Shown one piece after another: positions 29,081-34,404 of a stretch of DNA of 34,404 nt. Source of the stretch: a virus; IMG/VR virus record IMGVR_UViG_3300047121_000648, positions 1 to 34,404 of that record. One strand, 5' to 3'. Every line of letters starts with the position of its first letter. Position 1 is the stretch's first letter. The translations under genes and the position numbers were made by a program. Under the pieces are notes generated by a model, which saw nothing but the letters and a program-made list of their open reading frames with translations, was not told the origin of the DNA and did not search any database.

Positions 29081-29988
29081 ACACTTTGCAGAAAGTGAGT
29101 GTTCTCGCACTGAGAGGTACATTACTTGTGCCTGAACGCGTTGCGAAGTTGCCGGAGATCGTTCTTAGCGGTGGCAAGCATGAGACTTTCGAAGAAGGTC
29201 ATTGCGCTTTGGAGGTTATCTCGTGGCTTACGGGTAGCCCGGAGTCCGAGATCACCGATCATCCAGAGTGTGTGTGCCCCGTTCTCGCAGAAGTCGTCCG
29301 AAGCTGGAACGATTCTTTGCCAAGTGACGAGCGTACGGAGGTGCTTCGCCCGGTCTTGCTGTCCTTGGTCGGCACGCGAGGTAAGGGGGATGAGATCCTT
29401 TTGCGTCGCATGTTCCGCATTTTGGATTGGCACATACGAGAGCGGGCCCCCCTCTTTCTCCGTCTTGCCGGGCTCGCAGAGCATGCGAACAGCTTGGAAA
29501 GCCTTGAGCCTATCACTTCGCTAAAAGCTTTGGACCTTTCGGCTACTTCTTGCTGCGCAGCTAGGAGCGCAGCCGAGAGCGCAGCCGAGAGCGCAGCTAG
29601 GAGCGCAGCCGAGAGCGCAGCCGAGAGCGCAGCCGAGAGCGCAGCCGAGAGCGCAGCCGAGAGCGCAGCCGAGAGCGCAGCCGAGAGCGCAGCCGAGAGC
29701 ACAGCTAGGAGCGCAGCTAGGGGCGCAGCTAGGGGCGCAGCTAGGGGCGCAGCTAGGGGCGCAGCTTGGAGCGTAGCCGCGAGCGCAGCTAGGGGCGCAG
29801 CTAGGGGCGCAGCTAGGGGCGCAGCTTGGAGCGTAGCCGAGCGCGCAGCTAGGGGCGCAGCCGAGAGCGCAGCTAGGGGCGCAGCCTATAGCGCAGCCGA
29901 GAGCGCACTTTCAAGCACGGTTCGGGCTGCACAGGAAAGTCTCGTAAAGTGCCTCCTTGAGTGCTGCGCCATGACGGAGGGGGCATGA
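29077..29988 (+). CDS. Phage protein with ~30 Ala-rich tetrapeptide repeats
   Basis: 303 aa; the ATG overlaps the nuclease TGA (ATGA). The N-terminal ~155 residues form a domain seen in other phages: 'CALEVISWLTGSPESEITDHPECVCPVLAEVVRSWNDSLPSDERTEVLRPVL', 'LVGTRGKGDE', 'ERAPLFLRLAGLAEHANSLESL'. Then comes an array of SAAE/SAAR/GAAR/GAAW units. It would form a long Ala-rich helix with alternating charge. Function unknown in all relatives I can recall. Confidence 0.8.
   Translation: MNTLQKVSVLALRGTLLVPERVAKLPEIVLSGGKHETFEEGHCALEVISWLTGSPESEITDHPECVCPVLAEVVRSWNDSLPSDERTEVLRPVLLSLVGTRGKGDEILLRRMFRILDWHIRERAPLFLRLAGLAEHANSLESLEPITSLKALDLSATSCCAARSAAESAAESAARSAAESAAESAAESAAESAAESAAESAAESAAESTARSAARGAARGAARGAARGAAWSVAASAARGAARGAARGAAWSVAERAARGAAESAARGAAYSAAESALSSTVRAAQESLVKCLLECCAMTEGA
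29551..29912 (+). repeat. 12-bp coding repeat array (SAAE/SAAR/GAAR)
   Basis: About 30 units of AGCGCAGCCGAG or close variants, in frame. Two block types alternate: an 'ESAA' block (29575-29700) and an 'RGAA' block with repeated 'AWSVA' (29710-29880), the latter duplicated as a larger unit. Confidence 0.9.
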
Positions 29989-30170
29989 ATCCGGAAGCGC
30001 GAAAACCGGGTCCGGAGACCTTCGGTCTCTCTTATCGAGAGATAGCGGAGCGGCTCGATATCTCCCCATCGCAGGTGTACGAGATCGAACAGCGGGCACT
30101 GCGGAAAATGCGGAAACTTGTGGATCCTTCTTGGAGGGCTGAAGCATGCGCTACACGTGTTGGGTTCTGA
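29985..30170 (+). CDS. Sigma-70 region 4-like HTH mini-protein
   Basis: 61 aa. 'FGLSYREIAERLDISPSQVYEIEQRALRKMRKL' follows sigma-70 region 4.2 ('t.eEIg..LgiS..rV.qie..AlrKLR'), the part that reads the -35 element. Region 2 is absent, so it cannot act as a full sigma factor; it may redirect or appropriate host RNA polymerase, or bind DNA alone. ATGA overlap with the preceding gene. Confidence 0.8.
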   Translation: MNPEARKPGPETFGLSYREIAERLDISPSQVYEIEQRALRKMRKLVDPSWRAEACATRVGF

Positions 30171-30436
30171 AGGTGGGGCCGCACTACATCGGTGAAAGGG
30201 GAGAGCTCGTGCACAAGTCGGAGGCTTGTGTGTTCGACTTCGCGCCCGCCCCCGGGCCGGGTGTTCGGACCGTGCGCCGAACGGTATCGGACGCAGTAAT
30301 CGAGCGGCTTGCGGAAAGCCTGTACTTTGCAGCCTATTCGGGCACTCGAAGGTGGCACCGAGAGTGCCGTGATTGGCTTCTGGATATCTATCGGCGTTTG
30401 GCATGGCGTGCATATCTTGGAGGCATGCGGGACTAG
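30146..30436 (+). CDS. 96-aa hypothetical protein
   Basis: 'MRYTCWVLKVGPHYIGERGELVHKSEACVFDF', then 'VSDAVIERLAESLYFAAYSGTRRWHRECRDWLL'. Overlaps the sigma-like gene by 25 nt. No family recognised. Confidence 0.6.
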   Translation: MRYTCWVLKVGPHYIGERGELVHKSEACVFDFAPAPGPGVRTVRRTVSDAVIERLAESLYFAAYSGTRRWHRECRDWLLDIYRRLAWRAYLGGMRD

Positions 30437-30488
30437 CGCGCTAGCGGGGCTTCTGCTGGGCTTCTGCGCCGGGCTGCACTTCTTCTGA
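30417..30488 (+). CDS. Possible 23-aa membrane peptide
   Basis: TTG start: MEACGTSALAGLLLGFCAGL, ending HFF. A pure TM segment spanning the gap between two genes; its TGA is 1 nt before the next GTG. No ribosome binding site seen. Confidence 0.3.
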   Translation: MEACGTSALAGLLLGFCAGLHFF

Positions 30489-30489
30489 G

Positions 30490-30732
30490 GTGCGGCCTAG
30501 GTGCGCTGTGGGCACCAAAGAACTGCTTCAGAAAACGACTTCCGAGCTGATTGCAACGCGCAAGAAGCTTTTGGAAATGCAACGCACTCTTAGGCACGAG
30601 CAACAGTCTCTGACAAAAGCTCTGGAAAGAGAGCGGCTGCTTAGGTTGTCCCTTGAGCACGAATTGAGGGAGGCGCAGGCACAGAGAGACCGGCTACGGC
30701 ATTGCCTATTCGGAAGCGGGGGGAAGTCATGA
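30490..30732 (+). CDS. 80-aa coiled-coil protein
   Basis: 'GTKELLQKTTSELIATRKKLLEMQ' through 'LRLSLEHELREAQAQRDRLRHCL' is one continuous amphipathic helix. The start could also be GTG 30508. ATGA overlap with the next gene. Unknown function. Confidence 0.6.
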   Translation: MRPRCAVGTKELLQKTTSELIATRKKLLEMQRTLRHEQQSLTKALERERLLRLSLEHELREAQAQRDRLRHCLFGSGGKS

Positions 30733-31163
30733 ACACGGAAGATTGCATGCGTTGGATGCTGGACCATCGCGGCGTTGATACGCCATGCAAGAGGTGCCTA
30801 GGGTTTGGCAGCATAGCTTACGGGTCCACAGCAACTTGGCGCGGCGGCATAGGTGGGTGCTCTGTCACACGTGACGTGTGCGATCACTGCTGGGGTAGCG
30901 GGGACGAGCACGAGCACTGGCCAGACCTACGCAAGCTCCGCAACGAAGAGCGCGCGCGTGTCCACGCCGAAGCCGCGAACCTGTTGTCGCAACGCAGCGG
31001 CGTAGGGCTCTCATCGCTGCGCCCTGCAATCAAGAGCATTGCTCTAGAGCTTCACCGCCTTAGTAGGTCAAGGAGGCTTCGCCCTGACGGGTTTGGAGAC
31101 GTGGCCCGTTCCCTGGCTTCAGCGCTGGAAGACATGGTCAAGGCTACCGAGGTGCGGCCATGA
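30729..31163 (+). CDS. Zinc-finger phage protein with CxxCxGxG pair
   Basis: 144 aa. 'MNTEDCMRWMLDHRGVDTPCKRCLGFGSIAYGSTATWRGGIGG' and 'VCDHCWGSGDEHEHW': two DnaJ-like CxxCxGxG knuckles around 'YgsTATWRGGiGG', a pattern shared by small proteins in many tailed phages, none with known function. The C-terminal half is helical and basic. ATGA overlaps on both sides. Confidence 0.75.
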   Translation: MNTEDCMRWMLDHRGVDTPCKRCLGFGSIAYGSTATWRGGIGGCSVTRDVCDHCWGSGDEHEHWPDLRKLRNEERARVHAEAANLLSQRSGVGLSSLRPAIKSIALELHRLSRSRRLRPDGFGDVARSLASALEDMVKATEVRP

Positions 31164-31447
31164 CGCGCTGCAAGTATTGCCGGGTGGAGGCCGGAAGGGT
31201 CGCTTACATCGTGGACCAGGATTCGGGGGAAGTACGGTGCTTTAGCGTGCACGAATGCCGCGACCGCATGCGCGACCACGAGCGCCGCGTTGTGCGGGTG
31301 TTTTGGCGAGTGCGTTGGCCGGGCTTGACGGACGAGTACGACATCAGGCCAAGCGCTGCCCTGTTGCGTCGACGCGAACGCAAGGCGGACATGCCGCCGC
31401 ATTACAAGGTCAGTCGCGTCACGGTGCGAAGAAAGGCCAAGCCATGA
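31160..31447 (+). CDS. 95-aa Cys/His-containing basic protein
   Basis: 'MTRCKYCRVEAG' and 'CFSVHECRDR' suggest one zinc site; the tail is strongly basic (LLRRRERKAD, VTVRRKAKP). Possible nucleic-acid binder; no family recognised. ATGA overlaps on both sides. Confidence 0.65.
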   Translation: MTRCKYCRVEAGRVAYIVDQDSGEVRCFSVHECRDRMRDHERRVVRVFWRVRWPGLTDEYDIRPSAALLRRRERKADMPPHYKVSRVTVRRKAKP

Positions 31448-31794
31448 TCGGAATTACGGGCCGCAGGTTCGAAGGTCTCAAGGTGGGGGATACCGTAATC
31501 GTTTACGGAAACGTAGGGCGGTTTCCAGTCGAAGCCGTCGTTACCAAGATCGGTCGCAAGTGGTTCTCCACACGTTTTTGCGGAGATTTTTCTTTGGAGA
31601 ACGGAGCGAATCGGAGCGGCTATTCCGGCAGTGCGCAGACTGTTGACGCGCACAAGGCGTGGGTCAGAGCCGGGCATGTTCGAGGTTGGTTGCTCCGACA
31701 CGGCTACGAACTTGGCTACTTCGTGAAGGCGGACAAGGTGACGGAGGTTTACGAAGGTCTGCGTAGCATCGGGAAGATCGGAGAGCTGCCATGA
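31444..31794 (+). CDS. 116-aa hypothetical protein with SH3/KOW-like start
   Basis: 'FEGLKVGDTVIVYGNVGRFPVEAVVTKIGRKWFSTRF' looks like a small beta barrel of KOW/SH3 type; the rest is mixed. The start is set by an ATGA overlap; a longer frame upstream is only a shadow of the neighbouring gene. Confidence 0.65.
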   Translation: MIGITGRRFEGLKVGDTVIVYGNVGRFPVEAVVTKIGRKWFSTRFCGDFSLENGANRSGYSGSAQTVDAHKAWVRAGHVRGWLLRHGYELGYFVKADKVTEVYEGLRSIGKIGELP

Positions 31795-31823
31795 TCGGCT
31801 CCCTCTTTTGGGTGCGCGCATGA
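31791..31823 (+). CDS. 10-codon mini-ORF chained between two genes
   Basis: Reads MIGSLFWVRA. Its ATG overlaps the preceding TGA and its TGA overlaps the helicase ATG, ATGA at both ends. Probably keeps ribosomes moving into the helicase gene. Confidence 0.35.
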   Translation: MIGSLFWVRA

Positions 31824-33493
31824 TCTTCAATCGAGGTGCGATTGCCCGGACCCAAGAATTCCGGCGCATCGAAGGACTGCCCCGCCGAACGCAAGCGGAA
31901 GACGTTACCGAACGTCTAACGCGCGAGCACGCAAAGGAAGGGGGCACGATGCGCTTGCGTCCCATTCAAGCGCAAGCGCTACACGAGTTGCAACAGGTAG
32001 GCGGGCTCTTTGCCCCCATCCGAGTTGGCGGGGGCAAGACGCTGCTTTCATTGCTCGCGCCGAAAGTAGTCAACGCGATGCGCCCGCTTTTGCTCCTCCC
32101 GGCTTCCCTCATAGAAAAGACGGAGCGAGAACGCAAAGAGCTCGCGAAACACTGGAACCTCCCCGCGAACCTTCGGATCTACTCCTACGAGATGCTTGGA
32201 CGGGAGCAAAGCGCTACGTTCCTCGACTTCACACGCCCGGACTTTCTGATCTTGGACGAGGGGCACCGAGCAAAGAACAAGCGTGCGGGCGTTACCCGGC
32301 GCTTGATTCGGTACCTGCGAGCCAACCCCGAGACGAAGGTGCTCGTAATGTCCGGCACCGTGCTCAAGCGGTCCGTAAAGGACTTCGCCCACCTACTCGA
32401 GTGGACGCACGGCAAGGGTGCGCCAATCCCCCTAGTAGATTCAGAACTAGAAGAGTGGTCCCTTTGCCTGGACGAGAAAATCAACCCGCTGCAGCGCGTT
32501 CACCCCGGGGCGCTACTCACCCTCGCAGGCCCGGGAGATCAAGGCACAAGCGCCTTACAGACGGCGCGCAAAGCGTTTCATCGGCGCCTAGTGGAGACCC
32601 CCGGAATCGTCTCGAGCGCAGGCGACCAAGTGGCGTGCTCGCTCTACATCCGGGGGCACGTTGTCCCGGGCAACGCCGAAACAGACCAACACTTCGCCAC
32701 GCTGCGTAATCTCTGGGAAACCCCCGATGGGTGGGCGCTTACCCAAGCTGTCGACGTTTGGAGGCACGCCAGAGAGCTCGCCTTGGGCTTCCACTATGTG
32801 TGGGACCCCCGGCCCCCGCAGCCGTGGCTAAACGCAAGGCGAGCATGGGCCAAGTTCGTACGTGACACGCTCTCTCACTCCCGAAGCCTGGATACAGAGC
32901 TGCAGGTAGCGAACGCGTGCCGGGCGGGGAAGCTCCGCCGGGATGAATGGGACTGGTGGGACGGCATTCGGGCCACGTTCCAGATCAATCCCAAAGCGAT
33001 CTGGCATGACCGTGCGGCACTGGAGTTTTGCGCCGCATGGCTCGAGCGCGAAAAGGGTATCGCTTGGTGCGATCACACCTTCTTTGCACGCGAGCTGTCC
33101 AAGCTTACGGGCATCCCCTACTACGGCCCCCAAGGGCAGAACGCCGAAGGCGAGCCAATCGAGAAAGCAGCCGGAAGGCCGGTCATTGCCAGCGTTGCAG
33201 CGAATGCAACGGGCCGCAACCTGCAGGCTTGGTCGAAGAACCTCGTTACGTCTTGTTCCCCCAGTGCAGATACCTGGGAACAGATGCTCGGACGTACGCA
33301 CCGGGACGGCCAAGAAGAAGACCAAGTGGAAGTGGACATCATCTTCTCTTGCTTGGAGCACGAGGAATCTTGGGACCGTGCAAACGCCGATGCGCGCATG
33401 GCCCAAGACATGCTCGGGCAGCCGCAAAAGCTATTGCTTGCAGATCGCATCATTCCCAGGATGCCAACATCCGGCGCACGTTGGCAGAAGTAG
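31820..33493 (+). CDS. SF2 (SNF2-like) DNA helicase/translocase
   Basis: 557 aa. Walker A 'VGGGKT' (about 69-74) after Q-motif-like 'LRPIQAQALHEL', motif II 'LILDEGHRAKN' (DEGH), motif III 'VLVMSGTVLKR', and motif VI 'QMLGRTHRDGQ' near residue 490. The core matches phage SNF2-family helicases. There is a ~44-residue N-terminal extension before the usual start; an ATG at 31949 ('MRLRPIQ') is an alternative. Follows nuclease and small genes in the replication operon. Confidence 0.87.
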   Translation: MIFNRGAIARTQEFRRIEGLPRRTQAEDVTERLTREHAKEGGTMRLRPIQAQALHELQQVGGLFAPIRVGGGKTLLSLLAPKVVNAMRPLLLLPASLIEKTERERKELAKHWNLPANLRIYSYEMLGREQSATFLDFTRPDFLILDEGHRAKNKRAGVTRRLIRYLRANPETKVLVMSGTVLKRSVKDFAHLLEWTHGKGAPIPLVDSELEEWSLCLDEKINPLQRVHPGALLTLAGPGDQGTSALQTARKAFHRRLVETPGIVSSAGDQVACSLYIRGHVVPGNAETDQHFATLRNLWETPDGWALTQAVDVWRHARELALGFHYVWDPRPPQPWLNARRAWAKFVRDTLSHSRSLDTELQVANACRAGKLRRDEWDWWDGIRATFQINPKAIWHDRAALEFCAAWLEREKGIAWCDHTFFARELSKLTGIPYYGPQGQNAEGEPIEKAAGRPVIASVAANATGRNLQAWSKNLVTSCSPSADTWEQMLGRTHRDGQEEDQVEVDIIFSCLEHEESWDRANADARMAQDMLGQPQKLLLADRIIPRMPTSGARWQK

Positions 33494-33510
33494 AAGAAAG
33501 TTCCGAACAC

Positions 33511-33533
33511 ATTAGTTGCAATGCGCTAGTAAT
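33511..33533. promoter_or_regulatory. Operator D, upstream of the SSB-like gene
   Basis: ATTAGTTGCA-ATG-CGCTAGTAAT; the arms pair at 7 of 10 positions. Lies in the 80-bp gap after the helicase gene, implying a separate promoter for the downstream genes. Confidence 0.52.
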
Positions 33534-33537
33534 CCCT

Positions 33538-33554
33538 GCGCACACGGGAGTGTG
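33538..33554 (+). other. Small hairpin in the leader of the 33575 gene
   Basis: GCACAC-GGGA-GTGTGC between operator D and the ribosome binding site. No T tract follows; likely an mRNA leader hairpin. Confidence 0.35.
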
Positions 33555-33574
33555 CTCGAAAGGAACGGAGCATT

Positions 33575-34057
33575 ATGGGTTTTGCTTTTGGTGGGCTGAA
33601 GAACGCAAAGACGAGCGAAGCGGGTGTGTATCTGGGTGAGGGAGAATTCAAGTTGAAGGTACTCCGGTGCCTGGTAGGCGGGCGCAAGGAACCACTCTTC
33701 TTCGCAGAGTGTGAAGTGGTCGAGAACAAAGATCAGCGCAAGAACGATAAGGGAGAGGTAATCGATCCTGTCGGCTCCAAGCGCACGTGGTGTCAAAAGC
33801 TCACGGACAAGGAAGTGGGCTTCGGCGCGCTAAAGGGCTTCCTTTACGCGTGCTCGGGCCTCTCCGCTTCGGACCCCCGGCACGCGCAACAGATCAAGGA
33901 ATTCGACGAACAGATCGAAGCCGTTGCGGAGGCTGCAGTGGGACCCGATCAAGCCCTTGCTGGGCTGTACGTCCGGGACTTCGTGATCTTGAAGGAGTCC
34001 AAGGGCAAGCCCGGGCAATTTTATCACCGACACACCTTTTCCCCGGCGGAGGGCTGA
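33575..34057 (+). CDS. Single-stranded DNA-binding-like phage protein
   Basis: 160 aa. 'MGFAFGGLKNAKTSEAGVYLGEGEFKLKVLRCLVGGRKEPLFFAECEVVE', 'DPVGSKRTWCQKLTDKEVGFGALKGFLYAC', and C-terminal 'GLYVRDFVILKESKGKPGQFY' follow the pattern of DUF669/OB-fold phage proteins thought to bind ssDNA. Position in the replication operon fits. Shine-Dalgarno AAGGAACGGAG. Family assignment is moderate. Confidence 0.62.
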   Translation: MGFAFGGLKNAKTSEAGVYLGEGEFKLKVLRCLVGGRKEPLFFAECEVVENKDQRKNDKGEVIDPVGSKRTWCQKLTDKEVGFGALKGFLYACSGLSASDPRHAQQIKEFDEQIEAVAEAAVGPDQALAGLYVRDFVILKESKGKPGQFYHRHTFSPAEG

Positions 34058-34058
34058 T

Positions 34059-34256
34059 ATGCGAACGAAGAATGTTTATGCCGTGTTCGAGAACAGCGGC
34101 ACCGAAGAACTGTTGGAAGTGCGCACGAGTAAAGCGGCTGCGCTGAAAGAGGCTAAGGAGCTGATGCCCTTGTATGAAGGGGGCGTTTCCGTCTTCCGGG
34201 CACCTCTTGAGAAGATTGCAACCTACAAGAAGAAGGAAACTTCTTCGGAGGACTGA
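34059..34256 (+). CDS. 65-aa hypothetical protein
   Basis: 'MRTKNVYAVFENSGTEELLEVRTSKAAALKEAKELM' has a beta-beta-alpha look; basic C-terminus. One base after the preceding stop. No family recognised. Confidence 0.65.
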   Translation: MRTKNVYAVFENSGTEELLEVRTSKAAALKEAKELMPLYEGGVSVFRAPLEKIATYKKKETSSED

Positions 34257-34257
34257 A

Positions 34258-34404
34258 GTGCTCACCCAAACGCCGGGTTTACAGGGCGTGACCGCAGGGA
34301 GAGTCCTGCTTATCCGCGTTTGGCAAACCTGTAGCGAGGTCGACCGCTATGGGGAAAGGGTTCGATTCCCTTGCGCGGGCCCGGCGAAACCTTGCCTGCC
34401 ATGG
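34258..34404 (+). CDS. Possible partial gene running off the right edge
   Basis: GTG at 34258, one base after the preceding stop, opens a frame to the window end (MLTQTPGLQGVTAGRVLLIR...). Composition is not decisive. The same stretch contains a T-arm-like hairpin (see findings). Confidence 0.35.
   Translation, partial: MLTQTPGLQGVTAGRVLLIRVWQTCSEVDRYGERVRFPCAGPAKPCLPW

Noticed and set aside
29551-29912. Non-coding satellite
   Set aside because: 12-bp units keep one frame within a gene with a proper start, overlap and stop.

Overview
The window is a stretch of a GC-rich temperate, contractile-tailed (myovirus-type) phage genome. Evidence is a DUF3383-type tail sheath, a tail tube, a tape measure with a frameshifted chaperone in front, a small baseplate set (spike, hub, plug, gp25-like wedge, baseplate J), a DUF2184-type capsid protein, a DUF2213-type prohead protease with a built-in scaffold, a GH25 endolysin and a tyrosine integrase. 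The module composition resembles small contractile phages such as cyanophage Pam3. The host cannot be named from the sequence. The integrase gene carries what looks like attP: its 3' part matches the 3' half of a tRNA-Trp gene. Phage genes lie on both sides of that segment, so the contig looks like a free (circular or virion) phage genome rather than an integrated prophage.

Layout. 1-8096 (minus): baseplate, tape measure, tail chaperone, tube, sheath. 8152-10846 (plus): a small coupled gene, integrase and small genes including a ribbon-helix-helix protein, closed by a terminator at 10851-10879. 10881-12320 (minus): lysis cassette (two small membrane proteins, a 57-aa protein, GH25 lysin). 12371-13730: small plus-strand genes interrupted by a minus-strand lipoprotein gene. 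13754-25118 (minus): metzincin lipoprotein, repeat-rich fibre, accessory structural genes, neck genes, small zinc-binding and membrane peptides, adenine methyltransferase, capsid, cement, protease/scaffold. 25111-25418: a cluster of GTGATCCA repeats, a candidate origin. 25463-27604 (minus): Prim-Pol/VapE primase-helicase. 27740-34404 (plus): PD-(D/E)XK nuclease, Ala-rich repeat protein, sigma-region-4-like mini-protein, zinc-finger proteins, SF2 helicase, SSB-like protein. Terminase and portal genes are not in the window.

Regulation is the most striking part. Eleven start codons on both strands are preceded, at exactly 5-6 nt, by TAG-N-CT, and several more by close variants. This is the geometry of a TANNNT -10 box in front of a leaderless mRNA. 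A 23-bp palindromic operator (consensus ATTAGTNNCA-N3-TGNNACTAAT) occurs five times, each time between transcription units, overlapping the predicted core promoters of sheath/integrase, lysis/12371 and primase/nuclease. A second 29-bp element is repeated in front of the tail-chaperone gene and the 22448 gene, each just downstream of a terminator-like hairpin. Many genes are also chained by 4-nt ATGA/GTGA/TTGA overlaps, which reveals several very small genes.
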